64,000 nt of DNA, from positions 620,001 to 684,000 of the forward strand of contig JADJBX010000001.1 of NCBI GenBank assembly GCA_016703545.1, written 5' to 3'. The notes under the pieces are model-generated. The model had not been told where the DNA came from. It worked only from the letters and a program-made list of their open reading frames with translations, and ran no database searches. Each line of letters starts with the position of its first letter. Positions within the stretch are counted from its first letter, which is position 1. The translations under genes were made by a program, and so were the position numbers. This document shows, one piece after another, positions 51,581 to 60,987 of the stretch. Source of the stretch: Candidatus Amarobacillus elongatus (lineage in GTDB: Bacteria > Chloroflexota > Dehalococcoidia > Tepidiformales > Tepidiformaceae).

Positions 51581-52762
51581 CTAGATGACCTTGCGGTCGC
51601 GGAGGTGCGCGACGTCCTCCGGCGCGATGCCGAGCAGCTCGGTCAGGACTTCGTTGGTGTGTTCGCCCAGCGCGGGTGCGCCGCGTTCGACCCTTCCCGG
51701 GGTCGCGGTCAGCCGGGGGACGACGCCGGGCTGGAGGACGGAGCCGTACTCCGGGTTCTCCACGGTCAGCACCTGGTCCCGCGCCTGATAGTGAGGGTCG
51801 GAGAGGATGTCGCTGGTGGCGTAGACCTTGGTGGCGGGCACGCCGGCAGCATCGAAGGCGTCCTGGCATTCCGCGAGCGTGTGCAGGGCCACCCACTCGC
51901 CGATGATGGCGTGGATGTCGGCGTGGTTCTCCATGAGCGCCTTCCGCGGGGTGAAGCGCGCATCCCGCACCAGTTCGGGGCGGCCGATCGCCTCGCAGAG
52001 CCGCTCGAAGGCGCGCTGGGTGGTGGCGTTGATGACCAGGTACTGGCCGTCGCTGGTTTCGAACTGCTCGGCGGGGATGACGCCGGGGAAGTAGTTGCCG
52101 GAGCGTTCGCGGTTCTGGCCGCTGCGGCCGTAGCCACCTGCGTGCATGCCGCTCATTCGCCACACGGCTTCGTACAGCGCGACATCGACGTCCTGGCCGC
52201 GGCCGGTGCGGCGGCGGGCCTCGAGTGCGGCCAGCGCGCCAAAGGCGGCGAACGTTCCGGCCCCGTAATCGGCGACAAAGTAGCCGGGGCGCACGGGCTG
52301 GCGGTCCGGGTAGCCCGTCACGTAGGTGATGCCCGCGAATGCGAGCGCGACCCTATCGAAGCCCGCGCGGTCGCGGTAGGGGCCGGTCTGGCCGTAGCCG
52401 GAGATGCGCACGCAGACGAGGCCGGGGTTCGATTCGCGCAGGGCGTCCGGTCCGATGCCCCAGCTTTCGAGGGTGCCGGGCCGGAAGTTCTCCACGAGGA
52501 TGTCGGCGGTATCGCACAGGCGCCGGAAGAGGGCCTGTCCTTCGGCGTGGTGGAGGTCGATGGTCACGGACTTCACGCCGCGGTTGTCCTGTGAAAAGGA
52601 GAGGTTGTCGCGATTCGGGTCACCGATGCCCGGCTGTTCGACTTTGATGACTTCGGCGCCGAATTCGCCGAGCAGGGTGGAACAGTACGGGGCGGCCAGG
52701 ATCTGGCCGGTGGTGATGACGCGGATACCTTCGAGGGCGGCGGGCGTGGAGCGTTCGTGCAT
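51581..52762 (-). CDS. CaiB/BaiF-family (class III) CoA-transferase
   Basis: A 393-residue CoA-transferase. It starts with GIRVITTGQILAAPYCSTLLGEFGAEVIKVEQP, the typical N-terminal domain, then RGVKSVTIDLHHAEG and ENFRPGTLESWGIG. The catalytic region reads VDVALYEAV, so the usual catalytic Asp position appears as Glu. Members exchange CoA with formyl, carnitinyl, mesaconyl, bile-acid and similar substrates; the actual one cannot be told. Divergent from the ATL gene. Confidence 0.88.
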   Translation of the reverse strand: MHERSTPAALEGIRVITTGQILAAPYCSTLLGEFGAEVIKVEQPGIGDPNRDNLSFSQDNRGVKSVTIDLHHAEGQALFRRLCDTADILVENFRPGTLESWGIGPDALRESNPGLVCVRISGYGQTGPYRDRAGFDRVALAFAGITYVTGYPDRQPVRPGYFVADYGAGTFAAFGALAALEARRRTGRGQDVDVALYEAVWRMSGMHAGGYGRSGQNRERSGNYFPGVIPAEQFETSDGQYLVINATTQRAFERLCEAIGRPELVRDARFTPRKALMENHADIHAIIGEWVALHTLAECQDAFDAAGVPATKVYATSDILSDPHYQARDQVLTVENPEYGSVLQPGVVPRLTATPGRVERGAPALGEHTNEVLTELLGIAPEDVAHLRDRKVI

Positions 52763-52784
52763 GGCGGGGCGATACTACCGGCCT

Positions 52785-53147
52785 ATGGCCGGGGGCGGAA
52801 ACCGCGAGACGTTCTACGACCGGGTGTACGAGCTGGTGCGCCGCTGCCCGCCCGGGCGGGTGATCACCTATGGGCACGTGGCGGTGGAGCTGGGGGCGCC
52901 GATGGCGTCTCGCGCGGTCGGGTACGCGCTCCACAACCTGCCGCCGGGCAGCGACGTGCCGTGGTGGCGGGTGATCAACGCCTCGGGCGCGATCAGCTTC
53001 AAGAACCGCGGCGCGCAGGCCGACCTCCAGCGGGAGCTGCTGGAACGCGAGGGAATCGCCTTCGACCTCGAAGGGCGGACGGACCTGGGGAGATTCCGCT
53101 GGTGGCCGCAGGAGGATGCGGGCGCCCCCGGCACGGAACCGGGTTAG
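52785..53147 (+). CDS. Alkyltransferase-like protein (ATL)
   Basis: A 120-residue homologue of the DNA-binding domain of O6-alkylguanine-DNA alkyltransferase. The helix-turn-helix arginine (ASRAVGYALHNLP) and active-site loop are present, but the PCHRV cysteine motif reads P-W-W-R-V (59-63), so it cannot transfer alkyl groups. ATLs bind O6-alkylguanine and flag it to nucleotide excision repair. The His of the motif is also changed, an unusual double substitution. ATG 52785 overlaps no ribosome site of note; it is convergent with the next gene. Confidence 0.9.
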   Translation: MAGGGNRETFYDRVYELVRRCPPGRVITYGHVAVELGAPMASRAVGYALHNLPPGSDVPWWRVINASGAISFKNRGAQADLQRELLEREGIAFDLEGRTDLGRFRWWPQEDAGAPGTEPG

Positions 53148-53797
53148 AGCAGGTTCCGGTAGATCGAGACCTGGCTCGTGAGGAACACCATGCACTCGCG
53201 CGTGGCCTTACGCAGGGCGGCGAAGTCGGCGTCCTTCTGGGCCATCTCGTCGAACTTTTCGAGATCGGCGAGGGTGTCGAACTCGGCCACGACCTGGATG
53301 CCGCTGGTCTGACCGGTGACGGCGGTCCAGACGCTCGTGACGGCATCGATCCCGCGCTGCTTCTGGTATTCGAGGGCGAGGGAGATGGCGAGCACGAACT
53401 CACGGTGCTTGCCGGGCTTCACTTCGCCGCTGAGGGTGCGCATGAAGCGGCGCGGCGCCGTCGCCTCCTCGGAGGAGTAGAGCCCCTCGGAGTGGTAGGC
53501 CATGCGGTGGATGGAGACGTCGTTGTGGTCGAAGAGCATGTTGGTGCGCACGCCGCGGCGAACGGCGGCGAAGCTCGCATCCTCCGATGAGAGGTCGGCG
53601 AAGCGTTCGAGGTCTTCCATCGTGTTGAAGTCGCTGGCGATGACGACGGCGTTCGTCTGGCCGGTCATCGAGCCCCAGATGGTGGTGCGGGCGCGGATGC
53701 CACGCTGCTCCTGATGCGTGCGCGCTTCGCGCATTGCTTCGAGGAAGCTGGCGGTCTTCCCCTGGTCGATGATGCCGGCGAAGATCCTTCGGTACAT
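53144..53797 (-). CDS. Internally duplicated ferredoxin-fold protein (NIPSNAP/ABM-like)
   Basis: 217 residues made of two similar halves: YRRIFAGIIDQGKTASFLEAM with QRGIRARTTIWGSMTGQTN, and FMRTLSGEVKPGKHREFVLAI with QRGIDAVTSVWTAVTGQTS. Both contain the SDF/AEF-N/DTLxDLEKF helix. Each half is a dimeric alpha/beta-barrel-like unit, so the protein is a fused pseudo-dimer. Function unknown. Confidence 0.75.
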   Translation of the reverse strand: MYRRIFAGIIDQGKTASFLEAMREARTHQEQRGIRARTTIWGSMTGQTNAVVIASDFNTMEDLERFADLSSEDASFAAVRRGVRTNMLFDHNDVSIHRMAYHSEGLYSSEEATAPRRFMRTLSGEVKPGKHREFVLAISLALEYQKQRGIDAVTSVWTAVTGQTSGIQVVAEFDTLADLEKFDEMAQKDADFAALRKATRECMVFLTSQVSIYRNLL

Positions 53798-53958
53798 GGC
53801 TTCCTCGTGCGCCTCGCCGGTGTGCGCGCCGGTACGGGCAGCGCGAGTTTACCAGAGGCGGGCCTTTGCATCGCCGGGGTGCTGCTCAAGGGGTGAGCAC
53901 CCACAGCCGATAACGTTACGGAGTGCGCCTTTTCGCGCCATCGCAACGGAGATCTGCA

Positions 53959-55560
53959 TTGGAGACGACCTTCGCCCGTGTTCACCGGTGGCGGCCGGCG
54001 CCGGGGCTCGCGCGCTCGCGCGACGTCATCCTCGCGGTGGCGCTGCTGGCCGGGTTCCCCGCGCTGTTCGTGCTATTGCGCGCGTTCCCGGCCATCGACC
54101 TCACATTCGGCTCGGGGAGTTCGCACTTCGTGGTCGTGAGCCTGGTGGCGGCGCTCGCGGCGGTGCTCGCGCTCGCGGTGCTGGTGGCGGCGCAACACGT
54201 CCCCGATGGGCGCACGACGCTGTTGGCGCTGGGGTTCGTGGCGATGGCGACCATCTTCCTCGCGCACGGGCTCGGCACCTCGCCGCTGTTCGACCAGCGC
54301 AGCACGAGCGGCGCGCACGCGGGGCACGCCGTGACCGCCCCCGTCACGTACGGCGGCGTTGAGGAGGTGGCGGCGCCCGTGGGACCGCCGCCGGGGCTGG
54401 AGACGCGAATCGCGCGGCTGAAGGTGGTCGGCTATTCGGCGCAACTGAGCCTGCTCGTCAGCGCGGTGTTCTTCGCGCTCGCGACGGTGGACCTCCCGGA
54501 GCGGGTGAGCCGGTTCATTGTGCGGCGGCGGCTGGCACTGGCGGCGGTGGTTGGCCTGGCGCTGACCGCGCACCTCGCGGTCGCGCTGTGGTGGCCGAAG
54601 ACGATGAGCCCGCTGCCGCTGGCGACCAACCCGGTGCGGCTCATCGTCGCGGGGCTCGCGATGAGCGCGCTGTTCTTCGCCGGCGAGCGGTTCCTGCAGG
54701 CGCACCGGCTCGCGTACCTGCCGTTGCAGGGGGCGATGGCAGCGGGGATGGGCCTGCTCATCGAAGCGCAGGTGTTCATGCTCGAAGGCGAGCTCTGGCA
54801 CGTGTCGTGGTGGCTGTACCACTTCGCCATGCTCGCGGGGTTCCTGCTCGCGGCGGGGTCGCTGTACTGGCAGTACCGGGTGACGGGCGACCTCGGCGCC
54901 ATTGTCGAGGGCTTGTTCCTGCGGCGGCAGGTGGCGGGCATCCGTTCGCGCGATCCGCGGGCGATGCACGCGTTGGGCGCTGCCATCGCCGCCAAGGACA
55001 CGGAGACCGCCGGGCACATCGAGCGCGTGGGCGAACTGACGGTGATGGTGGGCGCACGCATGGGCATCGCGCGGGACCGCATGGAGCCGCTCCGGCTCGC
55101 GGGCCGGCTGCACGATATTGGGAAGCTGGGCGTGCCGAACAGCATCCTCCGCAAGCCCGGCGCGCTCACGCCCGAGGAGTTCGACGTCGTGAAGCGGCAT
55201 ACCGTCCGCGGCTGGCATCTTGCCGTGCGATCGGAAGCGCTGGCGGGGGTGGCCCCGATTATCCGCGCTCACCACGAACGGATGGACGGGCGCGGCTACC
55301 CGGACGGGCTGAAGGGCGATGAGATCCCGCTGGAGGCGCGGATCGTGGCGGTCAGCGACGTCTGGGACGCGCTCACCTGCGACCGCCCGTACCGGAAGGC
55401 GATGGCGTGGCAGGCGGCGGCGGCGATCATGGCGAAAGACGCCGGTCCGCACCTCGATCCGGACTGCGTGGAGGCGCTGTTCGAAGTGCTGGGACTGCCG
55501 GACCTCGCGCGGTTGAGCGACCAGCGGAACGACCCCACGGAGCTGCGGCGAGCCGCCTGA
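53959..55560 (+). CDS. Polytopic membrane HD-GYP phosphodiesterase
   Basis: A 533-residue membrane protein. About eight helices form the N-terminal two-thirds, then comes an HD-GYP domain (about 350-515): GHIERVGELT, LHDIGKLGVPNSIL and HHERMDGRGYPDGLKG with the GYP triad. HD-GYP proteins hydrolyse cyclic-di-GMP; the polytopic domain would sense a membrane-associated cue. TTG 53959 has GGAG 7 nt upstream; GTG 53923 would lengthen it by 12. No GGDEF partner is in the window. Confidence 0.9.
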   Translation: METTFARVHRWRPAPGLARSRDVILAVALLAGFPALFVLLRAFPAIDLTFGSGSSHFVVVSLVAALAAVLALAVLVAAQHVPDGRTTLLALGFVAMATIFLAHGLGTSPLFDQRSTSGAHAGHAVTAPVTYGGVEEVAAPVGPPPGLETRIARLKVVGYSAQLSLLVSAVFFALATVDLPERVSRFIVRRRLALAAVVGLALTAHLAVALWWPKTMSPLPLATNPVRLIVAGLAMSALFFAGERFLQAHRLAYLPLQGAMAAGMGLLIEAQVFMLEGELWHVSWWLYHFAMLAGFLLAAGSLYWQYRVTGDLGAIVEGLFLRRQVAGIRSRDPRAMHALGAAIAAKDTETAGHIERVGELTVMVGARMGIARDRMEPLRLAGRLHDIGKLGVPNSILRKPGALTPEEFDVVKRHTVRGWHLAVRSEALAGVAPIIRAHHERMDGRGYPDGLKGDEIPLEARIVAVSDVWDALTCDRPYRKAMAWQAAAAIMAKDAGPHLDPDCVEALFEVLGLPDLARLSDQRNDPTELRRAA

Positions 55561-55621
55561 CCCACCGACGGGGCACCTCCGGACCTGCCCGGGGCTTGCA
55601 CCTCGGGTAGACGATGGCGGC

Positions 55622-57207
55622 ATGGAACAGGGCGAACTGGTCCGGTGGCTCGCGGCGCCCGGCGTGCTCCCGGGGAGCGCGGACGGGGTGGAGGTGCGCG
55701 AGACGCACGCCTCGGTGGTGTTCCTCACCCGCGAACGCGCGTTCAAGCTGAAGAAGCCGGTGGACTTCGGGTTCCTCGATTACAGCACGCCGGGCCGGCG
55801 GCTGCGCATGTGCCGCCGAGAGGTCGCGCTCAACCGGCGGCTGGCGCCCGGCGTGTACCTGGGCGTGCGGGCGGTGCGCGAGGGCCCCGGCGGCGCGCCG
55901 TGCATCGGGGGCCGGGGGCGCGTGATCGACCACCTTGTGGAAATGCGCCGACTCGCGGACGAGGATTCCCTGGCGGCACGACTGGCCCTCGGTGAAGCCG
56001 GGGAGGCGGAGTGCCGGGCAGTCGCCGCCGCTATTGCCCGGTTCCACGCCACCGCCCCCGCGGGGGAGGCGCGCCGGGGGCGCGTGCCGGCCGTGCGCGT
56101 GAGCGTGATGGAGAACTTCCGCCAGCTCGCCGAGATGCCCGGCGTGGCCATGCCGGCCGAATTCCAGGCCGCGCTGCGGGCGAAGGCAGCCCGGTTCCTT
56201 CGCGACTCGCGCCGGGTGCTGGCCGCCCGCGCGGCTGCGGGGGCGGTGCGCGAATGTCACGGCGACCTGCGCGCGGAACACGTCTACCTCACGGCGGGCG
56301 ACGGCATCGAGGTGATCGACTGCATCGAGTTCAATCGCCGCCTGAGCGAAATCGACGTCGCCGCGGACATCGCCTTCCTCGTCATGGACGTGGCGGCGGC
56401 CGGCCATTGGCACGAGGCAGGCGCCATCGCCGAGGAGTATCGCGAGCGGTCGGGCGACGCGCTGGAGGGCGTGTTGGAGTTCTACGCCGCGTACCGGGCG
56501 GTGGTGCGGGCGAAGGTGGCGGGCCTGTTCGCATCCGGCCACGCGCCCGATGACCCCGCCCGTGAGAACGCGCTGATTGAGGCGAGGCGGTACGCATGGG
56601 CCGCACTCGAGTTCGCGACGCCCCCCCGCCGCCCGGTCCTCGCGATCACGGGCGGGCTGACGGGGACGGGGAAGAGCTGGCTGGCGGAACCGCTCGCGGC
56701 CGTGCTCGCGGCGGAACGGCTGAACGCGGACCGCGTTCGAAAGGAGCTGGGGGCCGTGCCAGCAGGCGTGCGCGTACCGGCCGGTCCCGACGAAGGGCTC
56801 TACCGGCCGGAGATGAACGTGGCGGTGTACGGCGCGCTGCTGGAGCGGGCGGCGACCGCACTCGCGGCGGGTCGCAACGTAGTGCTGGACGGGACCTTCC
56901 GCCGCGAGGGGGACCGCGCGGCCGCGGCCGCGGTCGCCGCCGCGGCGGCGCGCTGTTCTTCGCGATCGAATGCACCGCGCCTGCGGAAGAAGTGAGGCGC
57001 CGGCTGGACCGGCGCCAGGCCGAGGGCAGCGACCCATGGTCCGACGGGCGGTGGGAGGTGTACCTCGCGCAGGCCGCGGCTGCGGAGCGATGGCCGGAGA
57101 GCGACGGGGCCGCCGGGATCCGCGTTGACACCACGGCGCCGCGCGTCACGGTGCTGGACGCCGTGCTGACCGCGATGGCGGGCACGTTCGGGCTGCTGGA
57201 CGACTGA
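55622..57207 (+). CDS. APH-like kinase fused to AAA P-loop domain (frameshifted)
   Basis: About 528 residues. The N-terminal two-thirds is an aminoglycoside-phosphotransferase-type kinase fold with HGDLRAEHVYL and ECIDFNRRL-like DCIEFN. The C-terminal part carries a Walker A GLTGTGKSW and the segment DRVRKELG, giving the same two-domain arrangement as other bacterial APH-AAA proteins of unknown substrate. The given frame ends at 56995 as one G is missing in the GC-run at about 56943-56951. The other frame continues with FFAIECTAPAEEV to 57207, restoring the expected protein. Confidence 0.8.
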
Positions 57208-57210
57208 GGG

Positions 57211-57236
57211 GGCGGGCCCGCTCGCGCGAGCCCGCC
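57211..57236. terminator. GC-rich hairpin between converging genes
   Basis: GGCGGG/CCCGCC outer arms around an inner CTCG-CG-CGAG stem, 4 bp after the kinase stop and 16 bp before the nitronate monooxygenase end. Confidence 0.5.
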
Positions 57237-57251
57237 AACGTTTGTGCGGGC

Positions 57252-58412
57252 CTACCCGGGGATCGCGGTGACGATGGACGGGAGGCGCCGCGCGAGGATG
57301 TCGGCGGCTTCGGCCACCATGTCGTAGAGGATGTCGGCGGCCGGCCGGGACTTCGTGAGCATGCCGGAGATCTGGCCGGCGGCGTTCATCATGAGGTCGT
57401 CGCGGCCGGCGGCTCGTACGGAGTTCAGGAGGTCACCGGTGAGGGCGCCCTGCAACCCCATGGGCATCGCCGGGATGCTCGCGGCCTCCCATGCCTCGAT
57501 GAGCGGGTTCGTGATGTTGCGCATGGTCTTGCCGCTGTAGAGCTTCGTGATGCGGGTGTCTTCGTCAGTGGCGGCGAGGATGCGCTGCTTCTGGATCTCG
57601 GGCTGGTTCGCTTCGTTCGAAACAAGGAAGGCGGTGCCGCACCAGACGCCGATCGCGCCGAGCGCGAGGGCGGCGGCGAGCCCGCGGCCATCGGCAATGC
57701 CGCCGGCGGCGACGACGGGCGTCGGGGACACGGAGTCGACGACCTGGGGGATGAGCGCCATGGTGGCGACGCGGCCCGTATGACCGCCCGCTTCGGTCCC
57801 CTGCGCGACGACGACATCGACGCCGGCGGCAGCGACGCGCTTCGCGTTCTTCGTGTTGCCGACGAGGGAGAGGACCTTCGTGCCGTTGGCGTGGAGGCGA
57901 TCGAGCCAGGGCGCGGGCGTCCCGAGCCCGGCGGCGAAGACGGGCACCTTCTCATCGATGACGACTTCCATCTGGTCATCGGACATGCCGCCGCCCTGGC
58001 GGCGGTTCGCCAGCGGGCTGTTGACCTGCTCGACGGGCTTCCATTCGATACCGAGGTCGTCCGCGATCTTGCGCATGCCGGCCTTGCTGGATTCGGGGAT
58101 CAGTTCGCGGGGGTCGCGTGGGATTTCACCGCTGGCGGCGCCCCCGAGGAAGTTCGACGGAAGGAGGAGGTCGACGCCGAAGGGCTTATCGGTCATGGAA
58201 CGCACCTTCGCGATCTCCTCGCGCAGGCGGTCGGGGCTGAAGCCGGCGCCACCGATGACGCCAAGGCCGCCGGCATTGGAGACGGCGGCGGTGAGCTCAG
58301 CGAGCGCGACGGCACGGGAACCGCCGCCGACGGGACCCATACCCGCGGAAATGACGGGGTACTCGATGCCGAGGAGGTCGCAAAGGGGAGTGCGCAGGAT
58401 GGGCCGGGCCAT
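57252..58412 (-). CDS. Nitronate monooxygenase family (NMO/FMN-dependent)
   Basis: 386-residue TIM-barrel flavoprotein. N-terminal ISAGMGPVGGGSRAVALAEL, the central VVAQGTEAGGHTG FMN-phosphate strand and PVVAAGGIADGRGLAAALALGA are typical; the substrate pocket His of the class is in GGHTG. Detoxifies nitronates to carbonyl plus nitrite, or acts as an enoyl-ACP reductase-like enzyme in related groups. Monocistronic. Confidence 0.9.
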   Translation of the reverse strand: MARPILRTPLCDLLGIEYPVISAGMGPVGGGSRAVALAELTAAVSNAGGLGVIGGAGFSPDRLREEIAKVRSMTDKPFGVDLLLPSNFLGGAASGEIPRDPRELIPESSKAGMRKIADDLGIEWKPVEQVNSPLANRRQGGGMSDDQMEVVIDEKVPVFAAGLGTPAPWLDRLHANGTKVLSLVGNTKNAKRVAAAGVDVVVAQGTEAGGHTGRVATMALIPQVVDSVSPTPVVAAGGIADGRGLAAALALGAIGVWCGTAFLVSNEANQPEIQKQRILAATDEDTRITKLYSGKTMRNITNPLIEAWEAASIPAMPMGLQGALTGDLLNSVRAAGRDDLMMNAAGQISGMLTKSRPAADILYDMVAEAADILARRLPSIVTAIPG

Positions 58413-58450
58413 GGAGGGAACCTCGCGGTGGTGTGGCCGCGACTATACGC

Positions 58451-58883
58451 TCAGGCCGGGAAAATGGACGCGAGTGGGAGGGCGAAGCCGGGGACGTCGA
58501 AGGAGGCGTCGTCGCTCGTGAGGACGGCGCCAGCGCCGTGGGTAGTGGCGGTGCCATCCGGGCGGCGAACGGTGATCTGCTTCCGTTCGGGCCAGACGAG
58601 CCAGACCCTGCGGGCGCCTGCCGCGAAGTACTGGGCGACCTTGTCCTCGATGTCGGTGGCGATTTCGGAGGGGGAGATGACTTCGACCGCAAGGTCGGGC
58701 GCCATGGGGACGAACTCGGGGCCGAAGGACTCGCCGCCGAGGCGCGCGAAGGAGATGAAGGCGACATCGGGGAGGGCCAGGCATGGGGACCACCCTCCCG
58801 CGCACGAGCTCCGTCCTGGTCTCTTCGCAGTCCGGAAGTGCGGCGTACTCGGCGGCGGTAAGCAGGGTCTCGACGCTGGTCAT
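58451..58883 (-). pseudogene. Uma2-family nuclease-like gene, deleted and frameshifted
   Basis: The N-terminal part (TAAEYAALPDCEETRTELVRG) and the C-terminal part (GAPDLAVEVISPSEIATDIEDK-like, ERKQITVRRPDGT) belong to Uma2 restriction-endonuclease-fold proteins. Between them, at about 58775-58795, the frame shifts and roughly 50 residues including part of the catalytic core are missing. The rest of the catalytic PD-(D/E)xK signature, PDLAVEV, is intact. Best read as a pseudogene created by an internal deletion, though read errors could add to it. Confidence 0.75.
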
Positions 58884-59015
58884 GGGGAGAGTATATACCG
58901 CAGCGGCATGGTGAGGGTCGCGACAAAACCCGCAAGGAAGGGGTCTGGCTGTTCGCGCGAGGGATATGGCGTGTGGCCGACGATGCCGGGAACACCGCGC
59001 GAAGGAGGCTTCGAG

Positions 59016-59144
59016 ATGGCACACAACGGACCGCACTGCGCCCACTGCAACGTCGAGATCCAGGACCGATCGTCGATGGTGGAGCGGAACGGGAAGCAGT
59101 TCTGCTGCAACAACTGCGCGATGGCGATGAGCAGCGGCGGCTGA
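59016..59144 (+). CDS. Metallothionein-like Cys-rich mini-protein
   Basis: 42 residues, five Cys: CAHC at the start and CCNNC near the end, with the intervening IQDRSSMVERNGKQF similar to bacterial metallothioneins of the SmtA/PF02069 type. AAGGAGG is 7 nt before the ATG and a 12-bp hairpin follows, so a real gene. Probably binds Zn or Cu, with fewer Cys than typical SmtA. Confidence 0.75.
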   Translation: MAHNGPHCAHCNVEIQDRSSMVERNGKQFCCNNCAMAMSSGG

Positions 59145-59164
59145 ATGCCAGCCGCGGGAACGGG

Positions 59165-59193
59165 AACGGGCCGCCCATGTAGGGCGGCCCGTT
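59165..59193. terminator. 12-bp hairpin between the Cys-rich gene and serA
   Basis: AACGGGCCGCCC/GGGCGGCCCGTT with an ATGTA loop; followed by CGCG. Converging genes on both sides, so bidirectional. Confidence 0.65.
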
Positions 59194-59215
59194 CGCGTGT
59201 CCGAGGTGGCGAAGA

Positions 59216-60985
59216 CTAGAACGCGACGAAGCGGACGTTGTAGATGCCGTCGATGGCCTCGATGTCGGCGAGCTGCTCCTCCGAGGGGCGTTCGTCGACG
59301 GCGATGAGCATGAGGGCGCGGCCCCGGCGGCCGCGGCGCCCCACCTGCATGGAGCGGATGTTGATATCGAAGCCGCCGAGGAGGGTGCCGACGCGGCCAA
59401 TCATCCCGGGTCGGTCCTCGTTATCGCAGGCGAGCAGGAACGTGCCGCGTTCGGGGATGAGGTCCACATCGAGGGCGTTGAGGATGACGATGTGCGGATG
59501 GCCGTGCTGGACGGTGCCGGCGACGGTGACCTCGGCGTCGGTGGTCTGGACTTTGACGTGGACCAGGTTATGGAAGACCTCGTGCGAGGGCTTCATCCGC
59601 TCTTCGATCTGCCAGCCGCGCGACTGCGCGATGAGATTCGCATTCACCATATTCACGTTCTCCTCGCTGATGGGGCGAAGGAGGCCGCGGATGATGGAGG
59701 CGCGCAGCGGCGTGACGTCGTGCTCGGTGATTTCGCCGTAATACTCGATCTCGATGCCCGTCAGCTTGCCGGTGACGAGCTGCGTGGCGATCGCGCCGAC
59801 CGACTCGGCAACGGTCATGTACGGCTGCACGACCTGCAGGGTCTCGGGCGCGAGCATGGGCGCGTTGACGGCGTAGCGGGCGGGCTTGCCGGAGAGGATT
59901 TCGACGATCTGCTCGGCGACATCGAGGGCGACGCGCTCCTGTGCTTCGGCCGTGCTGGCGCCGAGGTGCGGGGTGACGATGATACGCGGGTCGCCGAGGA
60001 GCGGGTTATTGGGGTCAATCGGCTCGGCCGTGAAGACGTCGATGGCGGCGCCGGCGAGCTTCCCGGACTTCACGGCCTCGGCGAGCGCGGCTTCGTCGAT
60101 GATGCCGCCGCGGGCGACGTTGATGAGGCGCGCGCCGTCCTTCATCTTCGCGATCTGCTCGGCGCCGATCATGCCGCTGGTGGAGGCGGTGAGGGGCGGG
60201 TGCACGGTGAGGAAGTCGGAGAGCATGAGGAGCTGCTCGAAATCGACGGACTCCACGCCCATGGCCTTCGCGCGCTCGGCGGGGACGAAGGGGTCGAAGG
60301 CGAGCACCTGCATCTCCATGGCGACGGCGCGGCGGGCGACTTCGGAGCCGATCTTGCCGAGGCCGACGATGCCGAGGGTCTTGCCGCGGAGCTCGGTGCC
60401 CATGTAGTCCTTGCGGGCCCACTTGCCGGCGCGCATGGAGGCGTCGGCCTGGGGGACGTGGCGGGCGAGGGACATGAGGAGGGCGATGGTGTGCTCGGCG
60501 GCGGCGACGGTGTTGCCCTGCGGCGCATTGACCACGATCACGCCGCGTTCGGTGGCGGCGGGGATATCGATGTTGTCGACGCCGACGCCCGCGCGGCCGA
60601 CGACGGTCAGCTTCGAGGCGGCTTCGATCACGGGGCGGGTGACCTTCGTCTCGGAACGAACGACGAGGGCATCGTAGTTGCCGATGATGTCGACGAGGGT
60701 GTCCTGCGGGAGGCCGGTCTTCACATCGACGTCGCCGACGGCGCGAAGCATTTCGATGCCCTCGGGGGCGACGGGATCGGCGATGAGGATGCGCGGGCGT
60801 GCTTCCGTGGGCATGGGTGCGTTCTCCTTGAGGGCAGCGAGGGCGAAATCAACGGCTGCGGGGATGCGTGTCCGGCCGGAGTCCCAACGGCTGATGGTGG
60901 CCTGGTCCACGCCGAGGGTGGTGGCGATGGCGGCCTGGGAGAGGCCGAGGCGGCTGCGGGCGGCGACGAAGTCGCTGGCTTCCAT
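59216..60985 (-). CDS. serA: XRE-type HTH domain fused in frame to D-3-phosphoglycerate dehydrogenase
   Basis: First step of serine synthesis, preceded by a DNA-binding domain. Residues 1-57 form a helix-turn-helix (ARSRLGLSQAAIATTLGV, then DQATISRWDSGRTRIP). From about 62 the SerA domains follow: NAD site GIVGLGKIGSEVA, catalytic ARGG, DVFTAEP and PHLGAST, a substrate-binding ASB region and a C-terminal ACT domain (DRPGMIGRVGTLLGG) for serine feedback. An internal ATG at 60814 has AAGGAG 9 nt upstream, so the enzyme may also be made alone (532 residues). The HTH start at 60985 has no ribosome site and lies at the predicted transcript start, so it may be leaderless. No stop separates the two parts. 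Confidence 0.92.
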   Translation of the reverse strand: MEASDFVAARSRLGLSQAAIATTLGVDQATISRWDSGRTRIPAAVDFALAALKENAPMPTEARPRILIADPVAPEGIEMLRAVGDVDVKTGLPQDTLVDIIGNYDALVVRSETKVTRPVIEAASKLTVVGRAGVGVDNIDIPAATERGVIVVNAPQGNTVAAAEHTIALLMSLARHVPQADASMRAGKWARKDYMGTELRGKTLGIVGLGKIGSEVARRAVAMEMQVLAFDPFVPAERAKAMGVESVDFEQLLMLSDFLTVHPPLTASTSGMIGAEQIAKMKDGARLINVARGGIIDEAALAEAVKSGKLAGAAIDVFTAEPIDPNNPLLGDPRIIVTPHLGASTAEAQERVALDVAEQIVEILSGKPARYAVNAPMLAPETLQVVQPYMTVAESVGAIATQLVTGKLTGIEIEYYGEITEHDVTPLRASIIRGLLRPISEENVNMVNANLIAQSRGWQIEERMKPSHEVFHNLVHVKVQTTDAEVTVAGTVQHGHPHIVILNALDVDLIPERGTFLLACDNEDRPGMIGRVGTLLGGFDINIRSMQVGRRGRRGRALMLIAVDERPSEEQLADIEAIDGIYNVRFVAF

Positions 60986-60987
60986 GT

